Below, piece after piece: positions 7,298 through 15,387 of a DNA stretch of 64,000 bases (within the stretch, counting starts at the first letter, position 1; each line of letters starts with the position of its first letter). Origin of the DNA: JABCYV01 sp963696025 (GTDB lineage Bacteria > Acidobacteriota > Terriglobia > Terriglobales > Acidobacteriaceae); the NCBI GenBank assembly GCA_963696025.1, contig CAVOII010000014.1, positions 744,001 through 808,000 on the forward strand. The letters are read 5' to 3'. Under the pieces are notes generated by a model, which worked only from the letters and a program-made list of their open reading frames with translations, did no database searches and had not been told where the DNA came from. A program made the translations under genes and the position numbers.

Positions 7298-8095
7298 CTA
7301 CTTCAAGCCTAGGGTGCCATTGTACTGCTGCACTATGCCGTAACATTCGCAGGCAGCGGTCTCCAGACCTTTGCGATCCACGACCCGCACCGCCCCTCGC
7401 ACGTACTGGATGAGACCTTTTCGCTGCAGAAGGCCGGCGGCCAAGCTCACCGTCGGCCGCCCTGTGCCCAACATGGTGGCTAGAAAATCGTGGGTGATGG
7501 GCAGCCATTCGGAGTCGACGTGATCTTGAGTCATGAGTAGCCATCGCGCCAGGCGTTGATCAATATCATGCAGCCGATTGCAGGCGGCTATTTGCGCCAT
7601 TTGCAGACCTTGCGTGTGAGCATAGCGGTTCAGTAGCAGGTGCAGGCTGGGAACTGAGGGCAGTGTGCTTTTCAGTGTACGAGCTCGCAATCGCAGCCCG
7701 TCTCCGCTGATCTGCACCACTGCGCGGTAGGGACTCTGGTCCAACCCGACGATCACCAGCGCGCCCACTATGCCTTCCCGACCCACCAAGCCGACTTCCA
7801 CGCTTCTTCCGTCGCTGGTGGTGACCACCAAAGAAACCATGCCCGCGTTAGGGAAGTGAGCGCTCTCAATTCGCCCTCTCGGCTCCTGCAGGACCAGATG
7901 GTTTTCCACATCGACAAATTCCAGATGCGGCCGAAGCAAGTTGTATTCATCGTCCGGGATAGATAGCAGAATGTGGTTCTTGACGGGACGACCGCTGGGA
8001 TCGGTTCGTTCGCCGGCGCGCAAGGGCGTTGCAACGCTCCCTTCAACATTTATTAAGGGAGGCTGGGTTATATCAGCCGAAGTTCGTGTGGCCAC
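7298..8095 (-). CDS. Crp/Fnr-family transcriptional regulator (copy 2)
   Basis: Starts at GTG 8095 directly behind AAAAGGAGCATT. The domain order matches copy 1: a variable N-terminus, a beta-roll with GRIESAHFPNAGMVSLVV and GRSVEVGLVGREGIVGA, then RLHDIDQRLARWLLMTQDHV and the winged helix (LPITHDFLATMLGTGRPTVS). The recognition-helix region GTGRP(T/S)VSLAAG is nearly the same in both copies, so their DNA targets may overlap. The sensor halves differ more. No Fe-S cysteines. The ~100 bp between the two genes show no terminator, so co-transcription is possible. Effector and regulon unknown. Confidence 0.88.
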   Translation of the reverse strand: MATRTSADITQPPLINVEGSVATPLRAGERTDPSGRPVKNHILLSIPDDEYNLLRPHLEFVDVENHLVLQEPRGRIESAHFPNAGMVSLVVTTSDGRSVEVGLVGREGIVGALVIVGLDQSPYRAVVQISGDGLRLRARTLKSTLPSVPSLHLLLNRYAHTQGLQMAQIAACNRLHDIDQRLARWLLMTQDHVDSEWLPITHDFLATMLGTGRPTVSLAAGLLQRKGLIQYVRGAVRVVDRKGLETAACECYGIVQQYNGTLGLK

Positions 8096-8292
8096 AATGC
8101 TCCTTTTCGATTCGGTTGCTAAGATGCATCCGCGCCGCCGGAAATAACCTTAGAACCGGAAGGGAAAAACCTCACTAGAGGTAGAAAAAAAGGGGAATCT
8201 TTTAGCCGCACGACGGTGCATGCGCCACCTTTAACTCTTTCGCATCTGATGGGTTCTACACTGGGTAATGGGGGGCAGACAGGAATGAGAAA

Positions 8293-8322
8293 GACGCTGC
8301 GAAGTCCTTGCTTCGCAGCGTC
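8293..8322 (-). terminator. Intrinsic terminator of the YXWGXW gene
   Basis: A perfect 12-bp stem (GACGCTGCGAAG / CTTCGCAGCGTC) with a 6-base loop lies 11 bases past the stop codon at 8334. On the minus strand it is followed by CTTTCTCATT, a modest T-rich tail. Confidence 0.7.
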
Positions 8323-8333
8323 GCATCTGCGAT

Positions 8334-9527
8334 TTATTTCTTCGGAGGCCTGGATGGGGGCGGTTGCTGCCGCTGTTGCAACCTTCCCTGCTGCTGCGTG
8401 TGTTTCTGTTCTAATTGTTGCGTCTGCTGCTGATGGCGCTGCTCTAACTGCTGCGTTCTAGCCTCATCGGCCTTCTGCTGCTGCAGTCGCTGGTGATCCT
8501 TCTCCTGCTGCTGCTGTAATCTCTGGTGTTCCTGATTCTGCTTGGCGATCAGCTTTTGCTGCTGTTGCTGATATTTCTGGTCCAGTTTCGGGCTCCCAGT
8601 ATTGGGTGGGGCGGCTATCGTATGCGGCGAGAGCTCCCTGGCATGGCCTGCATTGCCGGGACGTGGAACGTTGCTTTCAGCATTACCGGGACGCGGAGCG
8701 TTGTTGCTTGCGTTGCCGGGACGTGGAACGTTGCTTTCAGCACGGGTGTTTCCGCGCGGCTCATTTCCGCCCCGATTGGCGGGAGGATGATAAGGCGCTC
8801 CTGCCTCTTTTGCGGGCACAACTTCGCGGCCGTTGAACGCTGCCGGTCTCGCCGTCGCGGCGATGGGCGGCCTCCCTTGGTTTACCGATGCTCTTAGCTC
8901 AGGTTTCGCGCGCGCAGTCTGCACATGTTGAGTTTGAGCTGCTACCGGCGGAATGTGTCTCTGGTGTTCCGCAGCTTGTTCTTCGGCCGTGGGACGCGCA
9001 TTGATTCCACCTTCGCCACCGTTGTAACTGACACGCGTGACGTTGGTGGTGTTGTTAATCACCGTCGTGTTGTACACGTTGTGAATGTTAGTGATATTTA
9101 TGTTGTTGACCGAGCGGTTGTAAAAAAAATGTCCACCCTCCCACCGTCCACCTTCGTATCCATGGCCGAAGTAACCAAAACCGTAAACGACGCCGCCATA
9201 AAAACCGACTACTGGCCCCCAATAGCCTTCGTGAAAAAGAAAACCACGGCCGCCCCAGCCCCACCACCCTGGGGTCCATAGGAAACCGACTTCTGGAGCC
9301 AACACCCACGTCCCCGGCACCCAGTAGTAGTCCCCAATGTCGTAGTCGTAAGCCCAGTAGCCGGGCGTCCAAATGTAACCTTCATCCGGGCAAAGCGGCT
9401 GCTCGTAGACGGGCAGCGCCGGCGGACCAAAGCTGACGGAGACCCCGATTTGGGCGAATGATCCGGCCGACACGGCCAATATTACGAGTGCGAACAGCAG
9501 CGAACGAAAACCGGGGATAGTGCGCAT
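8334..9527 (-). CDS. Secreted YXWGXW-repeat protein with Gln-rich coiled-coil tail
   Basis: Starts at ATG 9527 after AGGAG. Residues 1-25 are a signal peptide (SLLFALVILAVSAGSFAQ). Residues 30-130 hold the aromatic repeats of the YXWGXW/WXXGXW family: GYIWTPGYWAYDYD, DYYWVPGTWV, FLWTPGWWGWGG and EGYWGPVVGFYGG. An Asn-rich segment follows (NNINITNIHNVYN). Next is a low-complexity linker with repeated P-R-P-G-N-A units and a charged Gln-rich coiled coil to the end (about 310-397). The family is exported and common in Acidobacteria and Proteobacteria; its function is not known. The coiled coil suggests self-association or envelope binding. Single gene, with its own terminator. Confidence 0.85.
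   Translation of the reverse strand: MRTIPGFRSLLFALVILAVSAGSFAQIGVSVSFGPPALPVYEQPLCPDEGYIWTPGYWAYDYDIGDYYWVPGTWVLAPEVGFLWTPGWWGWGGRGFLFHEGYWGPVVGFYGGVVYGFGYFGHGYEGGRWEGGHFFYNRSVNNINITNIHNVYNTTVINNTTNVTRVSYNGGEGGINARPTAEEQAAEHQRHIPPVAAQTQHVQTARAKPELRASVNQGRPPIAATARPAAFNGREVVPAKEAGAPYHPPANRGGNEPRGNTRAESNVPRPGNASNNAPRPGNAESNVPRPGNAGHARELSPHTIAAPPNTGSPKLDQKYQQQQQKLIAKQNQEHQRLQQQQEKDHQRLQQQKADEARTQQLEQRHQQQTQQLEQKHTQQQGRLQQRQQPPPSRPPKK
8650..8745 (-). repeat. Short coding tandem repeat (PRPGNA units)
   Basis: Three to four near-identical stretches containing CCGGGACGTGGAACGTTG encode repeated N-V-P-R-P-G-N-A units in the linker of the YXWGXW protein. They are likely to vary in copy number by slippage. 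Confidence 0.6.
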
Positions 9528-9628
9528 TAGGCTTTCTCCTGTCCGCCCACCTCAGCTTGCTCGGGGTTGATGGTGTGCGAGCAGCTTGGGATTAAGCGGC
9601 CTCTTTGGAAACAAAACGACGCCACAGT

Positions 9629-9784
9629 CTACGCTGTGCGAGCCCCCATCACAAAATGCAGAATCAGTGAGATTACGGCGAACACGAGCAGCAGGTGAAT
9701 GAGCCCACCGGCTACATGAAATACAGTGAAACCACTGATCCAGGCGATTAACAGAATCACAAACAGTATGGTCCAAATGCTCAT
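9629..9784 (-). CDS. lmo0937-family small membrane protein
   Basis: A 51-residue protein opening MSIWTILFVILLIAWISG and ending in MGARTA, with ATG 9784 behind AGAGGAGCTT. It has two hydrophobic helices, the second reading LLLVFAVISLILHFV. The length, the W near the N-terminus, the G-x3-H between the helices and the closing hydrophobic helix match the lmo0937/DUF5670 family. This family is common in soil bacteria and of unknown function, often stress-associated. It lies between the YXWGXW gene and the kinase gene, all on the minus strand. It is below the size limit of many gene callers. Confidence 0.8.
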   Translation of the reverse strand: MSIWTILFVILLIAWISGFTVFHVAGGLIHLLLVFAVISLILHFVMGARTA

Positions 9785-9856
9785 AAGCTCCTCTTTACAA
9801 GACGTGTGAGATGAAAGTAGCAGTTGAGGAGTTGCTTGCTTCCAATTGGGGCTTAT

Positions 9857-11356
9857 CTATCGCAGAGCGACCTGCAACAAGTTGTGCTTCTTGTCGCTCG
9901 TGATCTGAAGGATGTTTTCGCCGGAGGCTAGGAACGTAGCCGCGACCGTCTTGGAATGATCGTAGTGGCCGTCGGCGGATTGGACACGTACTGTTAGTTG
10001 GTGTTTACCAATTGGAATCCACACCGAGTCGGATTCGCTGCCCTGGACTCTCCGGAAAACCAGCGCATGGGTCTTGTTTTCGCCCCGCAAGGTTTGGCTG
10101 TAAATCAGGCGGCTATCGGACCAGATTGAGATCTCGGCTTGGGCGAAATCGTGGGTAGTTTCTATCCGGAGCTTTGCACTCTCTGTTGCACTCTCTACTC
10201 GCTTGGCTGGCAGAGATGGAGTCCTTCGGGACACGACAGGTGCGGCTACAACAATCGGGCTGGTCGGCGCTGGGAGGGTTACGCTGGCTGGCGGCGCTTC
10301 CTTCACTGGCCGCGCTACTGGCACGATGGTGCGCGACGTAACGAAGAACACAATCCCTGCGATCAGGACAAAAGCCGGTGCAAAAATACTCCATGGAGCC
10401 CGTAACCACCGTGCCCCTCCCACCGGGGAGGGTCGTAACCGCTTGTGACGAAGGGAAATCACATCGGCGCCAGAATCGGCGCCTTCTAATAAATTTCTGT
10501 GAGTGCTCAGAGTACTTGTGTCTTCTCGCAATTTCTTGATAGCGAGAGCCATGTCCAGACCGGTCTGATAACGCTCGACAGGGTTCTTCGCCATGGCACG
10601 CGAAACAAGCTGAGCAAGTTCCGGCGGAAAATCCGAGTCGAATGCTGTTACTGAGACCGGCTCGTGGTGGACGACCTTAAAGCAAACCGTAGTTGCACTA
10701 TTGCCCTGGAAGGGCCTGTGGCCGGTGAGCATGGTGTAGAGGATCACGCCCAGAGAAAATAAGTCGGAACGGGCGTCTACACCTTCGCCGCTCAACTGCT
10801 CCGGGGCCATGAAGGCCGGACTGCCCAGGACCTGACCCGGCAGGGTCATATGCGCCTGATTCAGTTTCGCGATTCCAAAATCCGCAATTTTAGCCTTGCC
10901 GTCTGCAGTGAGTAGTATGTTCGCCGGCTTGATGTCACGATGCACCACACCTTGAGTGTGCGCGTAGTCGAGAGCCTCCGCAAGTTCTTGGGCCAGTTCA
11001 AGCGCCGTTCTGAGCGGCAGCTTTTTCTTTTCTCGTGACAAGAGAGTCTGCAGTGACTGGCCGGTCACGTATTCCATTACGATGTACGGTGAGCGAGTTT
11101 CTGTCTCCTCTCCTACATCGAAAATGGTAACTATCCCAGGATGCGACAGCCGCCCCGCCGCCCGAGCTTCGGTAAAGAACCGATCGCGATACTCCGCCTC
11201 CTCTTCTGGATCTAGTCCGAACAAAGAGATTGTCTTGATGGCGACAATTCGGTCGATCTTGGGGTCGCGGGCGCGGCACACGATGCCCATGGCGCCGCGC
11301 CCAATTTCCGCGTCGATCTCATACCGGCCCAGACGGGCACCCGCGCGCGTTTTCAT
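9857..11356 (-). CDS. Membrane-anchored PknB-type Ser/Thr protein kinase
   Basis: A 499-residue protein. The kinase domain spans about 10-285, with the glycine loop (EIGRGAMGIV), the ATP-binding Lys (VAIKTI), the HRD loop (GVVHRDIKPANILL), DFG (KIADFGIAKL) and APE (FMAPEQLSGEG) all intact. A basic juxtamembrane linker leads to one membrane helix (about 325-347: FAPAFVLIAGIVFFVTS). The Pro-rich and beta-rich periplasmic part includes IPIGKHQLTVRVQSADG, resembling a PEGA-like sensor. The first 320 residues should be cytoplasmic. No phosphatase or obvious substrate gene is adjacent. The next gene, in divergent orientation, encodes a STAS protein, a plausible but unproven phosphorylation target. 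Confidence 0.92.
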   Translation of the reverse strand: MKTRAGARLGRYEIDAEIGRGAMGIVCRARDPKIDRIVAIKTISLFGLDPEEEAEYRDRFFTEARAAGRLSHPGIVTIFDVGEETETRSPYIVMEYVTGQSLQTLLSREKKKLPLRTALELAQELAEALDYAHTQGVVHRDIKPANILLTADGKAKIADFGIAKLNQAHMTLPGQVLGSPAFMAPEQLSGEGVDARSDLFSLGVILYTMLTGHRPFQGNSATTVCFKVVHHEPVSVTAFDSDFPPELAQLVSRAMAKNPVERYQTGLDMALAIKKLREDTSTLSTHRNLLEGADSGADVISLRHKRLRPSPVGGARWLRAPWSIFAPAFVLIAGIVFFVTSRTIVPVARPVKEAPPASVTLPAPTSPIVVAAPVVSRRTPSLPAKRVESATESAKLRIETTHDFAQAEISIWSDSRLIYSQTLRGENKTHALVFRRVQGSESDSVWIPIGKHQLTVRVQSADGHYDHSKTVAATFLASGENILQITSDKKHNLLQVALR

Positions 11357-11894
11357 TTCCCCGATTTCCAGCTTCGAGTTTTAGGAACGTGAGACTGAAA
11401 CCTTAATGATAGGGTGTTTCCCTGTCCCCGGTCTGTGTGGCTAGCGACAAACCCATTACGTCCGTAACCGCAGAATAGACACAAAAGAAAGCCCCGCATC
11501 CTGGGGAGAGGATTCCGGGGCGAATGGATTACATGTTCGGATAGTCAATTGTAGCGAGGACGAAAGAACTCCGTAATACAGTATTTACTGTAGAAGCGCC
11601 GGTAGATCACCGTAGGTCCGCGAGCGGAGATGCGTCAACTTCATTTTTCTGGCGTCCGCTTTCTCGCGTCCGCATCGAGAGAGAGGAGTCGCGAAGCGTC
11701 GCGATCATTCTTGAGATCAGGCCTTCGTTCTTCGAGCTTGTCTACGGTGTTATCGGTATTGCAGAATTTCTCGATTCTTCTCCAAAATGTTCTCGGTTCC
11801 ACCTTCGCTGGCACATCCTGGACAGCAAACACAAGAGATTAAGCGTGGCATCTCATGTGCTTGCCAACTATACCGAGAAGGCGCGGAGGAAATC
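11357..11894. other. Divergent intergenic region, kinase / STAS gene
   Basis: About 540 bases between the minus-strand kinase and the plus-strand STAS gene. Short open frames here have no ribosome sites or family motifs. One imperfect stem (GCCCCG near 11493, paired with CGGGGC near 11517) is present without a T-run. Promoters for both genes should lie here; none is convincing by eye. Confidence 0.4.
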
Positions 11895-12287
11895 ATGCTG
11901 AATATGTACACGGACACGATCGGTGACATGGCCGTCGTTGAATGCGAGGGCAGTATTGCACGAACCGATGAAGCCACAAGACTACGCGAGACGGTCACGG
12001 CTCACCGCTCCGCCCACGTTATAATTATCGACCTCTCGGAAGTTAACTACACCGAGAACACAGGACTGGCGGTGCTGGCTTTCCTCCAAAGGTGGGCCCG
12101 TGAAAACGAGATTCAGCTTAAACTGTTTAATCCTTCTCCTTTTGTGCGCCATCAACTGAAATGCGCGGGAGAAACCTTCCAATTTGAATTCGCTTCGCTT
12201 CAGGAGGCGATGGCCCTACTCACTCAGGCTGATCCGCAAATGCACTGGCTGCAGAAGGGCAGCCAGCTTCGATATTCAGCCGCGTAG
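11895..12287 (+). CDS. STAS-domain protein (anti-sigma factor antagonist type)
   Basis: The ATG at 11895 follows GGAGGAAATC, a strong ribosome site, so longer upstream starts are rejected. The 130-residue protein is a single STAS domain. It shows the first strand pair (GDMAVVECEGSIAR), the core strand HVIIIDLSEVNYTENTGLAV and a closing helix. In the phosphorylation loop, where SpoIIAA has D-S-S-G, this protein has E-N-T-G, so a Thr sits at the usual phosphoserine. It could take part in a partner-switching cascade, but no anti-sigma kinase is adjacent. The divergently transcribed Ser/Thr kinase is the nearest candidate modifier (inference). The ~260 bases to the next gene hold nothing recognisable. 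Confidence 0.82.
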   Translation: MLNMYTDTIGDMAVVECEGSIARTDEATRLRETVTAHRSAHVIIIDLSEVNYTENTGLAVLAFLQRWARENEIQLKLFNPSPFVRHQLKCAGETFQFEFASLQEAMALLTQADPQMHWLQKGSQLRYSAA

Positions 12288-12549
12288 CACGCCGAGATGC
12301 TGGACGGCTGGTCGGATTTGGCATATCGCTAAGGGTTTCGGATATCTACCCCATCTCTTCGGTACAGTTTTCTCGCTTTCGCTCCCGACTGCTTTCACTT
12401 CCCGCGCCAGCGGGTGCTGCCGGAAACCTCGGTGCTGAACCAGAGCGTCGGCGATTCACGCCTCACACGTAAATCTGTGGCAACTGACCAGGGCCTGTCG
12501 CACATCAACTCGTGAGCGGTCGGTTAGTGGTTGCAGCTAAGGAGATCGA

Positions 12550-13116
12550 ATGGGTAAGAATGGAACGCGCCGGGGCGCGCTCGCGGACCCTTCGCGGCTG
12601 CGCTCCCTGGACCGGGACAATCAGGATATCGTTCAGGTTGTCATTGAAACTCCAAAGGGCAGCCGCAACAAGTACGCATTTGACGGGAAGCAGAGGGTAT
12701 TTGAGCTCAAGAGAGTCCTGCCCGCGGGCATGGCCTTTCCGTACGATTTCGGGTTCATCCCGCGGACCCTGGCAGAGGACGGCGACCCAGTTGATGTTCT
12801 GGTCCTGATGGACGAAGCAGCCTTCCCCGGCTGCGTCTTGAAGTGTCGACTTATTGGAATCATCGAAGGCGAGCAGGGTGATAAGAAAGGAAAGGTCAGA
12901 AACGACCGGATCGTGGCCGTAGAGAAGGAGAATCACAGTTTCGCTGACATCAAACACATTGATAATCTTGGCAGGAAGTTCCTGAATGAACTGGAAGATT
13001 TCTTTGTGAACTATCACCGGTTGAGCGCGGAAAAATACCGGATACTCGGCGTTCGTGGCCCCGGTCAAGCACGAAAGCGGATCGAAGGCGGTATGCGTGC
13101 CGCACGCCACAGTTGA
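12550..13116 (+). CDS. ppa: Inorganic pyrophosphatase (family I)
   Basis: Hydrolyses pyrophosphate to two phosphates in the cytoplasm, pulling biosynthetic reactions forward. The start ATG 12550 has GGAG at good spacing. Family I marks are present: ETPKGSRNKYAFD (substrate Lys/Arg and Tyr), PYDFGFIPRT, the metal-binding DGDPVDVLVLMDE with its three Asp residues, and NDRIVAVEKENHSFADIKH. At 188 residues it is slightly longer than the E. coli enzyme, with a basic N-terminus (GKNGTRRG) and a basic tail. Single gene, convergent with the DUF3175 gene downstream. Confidence 0.9.
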   Translation: MGKNGTRRGALADPSRLRSLDRDNQDIVQVVIETPKGSRNKYAFDGKQRVFELKRVLPAGMAFPYDFGFIPRTLAEDGDPVDVLVLMDEAAFPGCVLKCRLIGIIEGEQGDKKGKVRNDRIVAVEKENHSFADIKHIDNLGRKFLNELEDFFVNYHRLSAEKYRILGVRGPGQARKRIEGGMRAARHS

Positions 13117-13158
13117 TCTTGTTCGGTCGGCACCCGCAGGGGAACAATCCGCGGAGCG

Positions 13159-13467
13159 TTATGCGGCTATAGGTTTTCTCTTGTCCGCTTTCCCTTGATG
13201 CTTAATCCGTTTCGAAAGCAGGACCTTGGCTTTTTTCAGTTCTGTCCTTCGCTCGGCAGACAATCCTCGACCTGCCCGATTTATGAAGTAATTGAGCATC
13301 CGCATGCCGGATCCTGGGCCTTTCGGCGAGACCTTCTTGGAAGCCAGTGCGCTCGCGATGGTACTAGCGCTCTTGGTAAATAATCCCGCAGGAGGGTGGG
13401 TAGAATCAGTCTTTACAGTTGCTACCCATCGCTTTTTGTTTTTATTTACCGCGCGTTTGTTTGCCAT
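13159..13467 (-). CDS. DUF3175 family protein
   Basis: A 102-residue basic protein. The ATG at 13467 is preceded by AAAGGAGGATT, so the longer upstream frame is rejected. It reads KKRWVATVKTDSTHPPAGLF, then a conserved core GMRMLNYFINRAGRGLS followed by RRTELKKAKVLLSKRI, which is the pattern of DUF3175. Function is unknown. The high Lys/Arg content (tail HQGKADKRKPIAA) suggests nucleic-acid binding, which is inference. It is divergent from the UdgX-like gene, an association that would fit DNA protection in stationary phase. Confidence 0.8.
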   Translation of the reverse strand: MANKRAVNKNKKRWVATVKTDSTHPPAGLFTKSASTIASALASKKVSPKGPGSGMRMLNYFINRAGRGLSAERRTELKKAKVLLSKRIKHQGKADKRKPIAA

Positions 13468-13652
13468 AATCCTCCTTTTTGCGAATTGAGATGCATTCTT
13501 GTAGATCGCGATGCATGCCTTCGCGCACGCAGTCACAAAAACTGTAAGTACAGGATTTCTTCGCGAGGCTTACGGTCAGCCCCGGGTGTCCTCACTTTCA
13601 TGCCGGGGTCTAATGATGGGAGAGATTCCTACTCCGCTGCACGGACCTCAGC

Positions 13653-14341
13653 GTGAAACGGTTGTCGAGGAAGTCTGAACCGTCGGGGCCAGAGACTGGT
13701 GCGGAAACCACTGCGGCACATCTCGTACCATCCGACGGAACAATCACTGGCTCGCGCCAAGCAGCTAACGTCTGCAAGGCTTGCGATCTCTGGAAGCACG
13801 CCACACAAACTGTATTTGGCGAAGGGAGTTCGAAGTCCAAAATCATGTTTGTAGGGGAGCAACCAGGAGATCAGAAGGACCGGGCTGGTCATCCTTTCGT
13901 AGGACCCTCGGGGAGGATCCTCGATGAAGCCTTGGCCGAGGTCGGTATTGCGCGCGCGCGAGTCTACGTCACGAATGCAGTGAAGCATTTCAAGTGGTCC
14001 CCGGCCGAACGTGGGAAGCGGCGCGTCCACAAGAAGCCTCGGTATTCGGAAATTCACGCTTGTCGCCCCTGGCCGGAGGCCGAACTTCGTGTGGTGAAGC
14101 CTCAAGTTGTTGTCTGCCGGGGCGCAACTGCCGCTCAGGCCTTATTGGGAGAGACTTCAGCGTGACCCGTCGACGAGGGCAACTGGTCGAGTCTCCACTT
14201 GCGCCATTTGCGATGGCGACCGTGCATCCTTCATCGATTCTGCGCGCGCCCGACGCCGAGTCTCGTCTCCAACAAATGCGCGCATTCGTAAATGATCTCA
14301 AACAAGTAGCCAGGTTAGCTGCAAAGAAGCAAGCCGCGTAG
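13653..14341 (+). pseudogene. UdgX-type uracil-DNA glycosylase, frameshifted
   Basis: The first part (13653-14165, GTG start) shows the family 4 uracil-DNA glycosylase motif GEQPGDQKDRAGHPFVGPSG. It also has VYVTNAVKHFKW and the UdgX loop GKRRVHKKP (KRRIH in typical members), whose His forms a covalent bond with uracil-containing DNA. The frame then stops soon after AAQALLGETS. The missing C-terminus continues in another frame, DFSVTRRRG and then MATVHPSSILR with its second catalytic-loop His, to TAG 14339-14341. One missing base in the G-run near 14146-14149 would join the halves into a normal ~229-residue protein. Either the gene is inactivated or the assembly has a single-base error. Confidence 0.85.
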
Positions 14342-14460
14342 GTGGGGCTATGACCGTGACGACAAAACTTGATACCTACAGGAAACAGTTGTCCTGACTA
14401 CAGAAGCGACTCGATTTTCGCCGATCACGCTGTGGCCTAGGCTGAACCAAGGAGGTTCGT

Positions 14461-14931
14461 ATGCCTGAAAAAGAAACTATCGAGCACGCTCAGGAAGATG
14501 CTAGAGAAGGTAAGTCACCAAGCACGCAGGCGGGAGAATTCGTGCGAGAGGAAATGCATCACGTGCGAGAGGGCAAGCACGGCGCCGCCTCGACCAAACA
14601 GGCGATCGCAATTGGACTTTCAAAAGCGCGGCGTGCCGGGGTCAAATTGCCAGCGCCTGGCAAAGGCACAGCCAAGACTCGGAAACAGGCTAGCCGTGAC
14701 TACAGCAAGGGGCAGAACAGATCTTCGGGCGAGACGTCCAGCACGCGCTCCAGAGCGACCCGGAGTGCTCTCAAGAAAAAAGGGCATAGTGCCGCCTCAC
14801 ACCAGTCGCTTTCCAAGCAGGCAAGAAGCTCCGCCAAGAAGCGCGGTTCCGCAGCTCGTCACCTTTCGGCGATGAAGGCTGTCCGCACGAAGAAAGCAGA
14901 ACGTAGCCAAGGCACAAAGAGAGCTGCTTAG
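14461..14931 (+). CDS. DUF6496 family basic protein (histone-like tail)
   Basis: The ATG follows AAGGAGGTTCGT, a strong site. Residues 20-60 form the DUF6496 core (AGEFVREEMHHVREGKHG, then KQAIAIGLSKARRAGVKLP). The remaining ~95 residues are a Lys/Arg/Ser/Ala-rich low-complexity tail resembling eukaryotic H1 tails (for example SLSKQARSSAKKRGSAARH). A role in binding nucleic acid is likely from composition but unproven. It sits in a run of stress-type genes (UdgX, DUF3175). Confidence 0.78.
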   Translation: MPEKETIEHAQEDAREGKSPSTQAGEFVREEMHHVREGKHGAASTKQAIAIGLSKARRAGVKLPAPGKGTAKTRKQASRDYSKGQNRSSGETSSTRSRATRSALKKKGHSAASHQSLSKQARSSAKKRGSAARHLSAMKAVRTKKAERSQGTKRAA

Positions 14932-14959
14932 GGCCACCGCCGTAAATCTGTTATGAGCG

Positions 14960-15208
14960 CTAAGCAGCCGCAGAAGAGCGTATGGCGAGGCAAGACCTCA
15001 ATGCTTGAAGCGAGAAAAGAGCATTGTCCAAAGCTTGCCGTTCCCGAGGATCGGATCCGGCCTCGAGCAAATGGCTTCGACGCCTCCGAATAGCGAGTTG
15101 TGCCTGGGAAATTCTCTCTGGAATCATCGTCTTGTCAGTCTCAAACAAGGCGGCGATATACAATTCTTTCCACGCTCGCGTCTGTCCGGATAAGGAACTA
15201 TGGCGCAT
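14960..15208 (-). CDS. Small helical protein, third copy of the family
   Basis: An 82-residue protein with ATG 15208 behind GGAGGATGAACT. Its core TRAWKELYIAALFETDKTMI followed by RISQAQLAIRRR aligns with the copies at 5724-6026 and 6023-6250, including the Trp that is a stop codon in the latter. The C-terminal helix is ERQALDNALFSLQALRSCL. No known function, membrane segment or signal. The ~180 bases to the treY end contain nothing else recognisable. Confidence 0.65.
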   Translation of the reverse strand: MRHSSLSGQTRAWKELYIAALFETDKTMIPERISQAQLAIRRRRSHLLEAGSDPRERQALDNALFSLQALRSCLAIRSSAAA

Positions 15209-15387
15209 AGTTCATCCTCCGTATCTGCTACTCGAATCAGACACTCAGCCAAAATGATTTCACACCAGCAAAGCGAAATGGTGCAATCAGGTGAATGCTG
15301 GATTTACTTCGCAGTAAACCCCGCTGCAGAGAACGAAGAGAATTCACGCGATGAAACGAAGAGAATTAAGATGGGCTGGATTTCCAG

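Noticed and set aside
8526..8897. Plus-strand frames opposite the YXWGXW gene
   Set aside because: Low-complexity shadow of the Pro/Gln-rich coding region.
9552..9776. 74-residue minus-strand frame
   Set aside because: Out of frame with the lmo0937-type gene (9629-9784), which has the strong ribosome site and family pattern.
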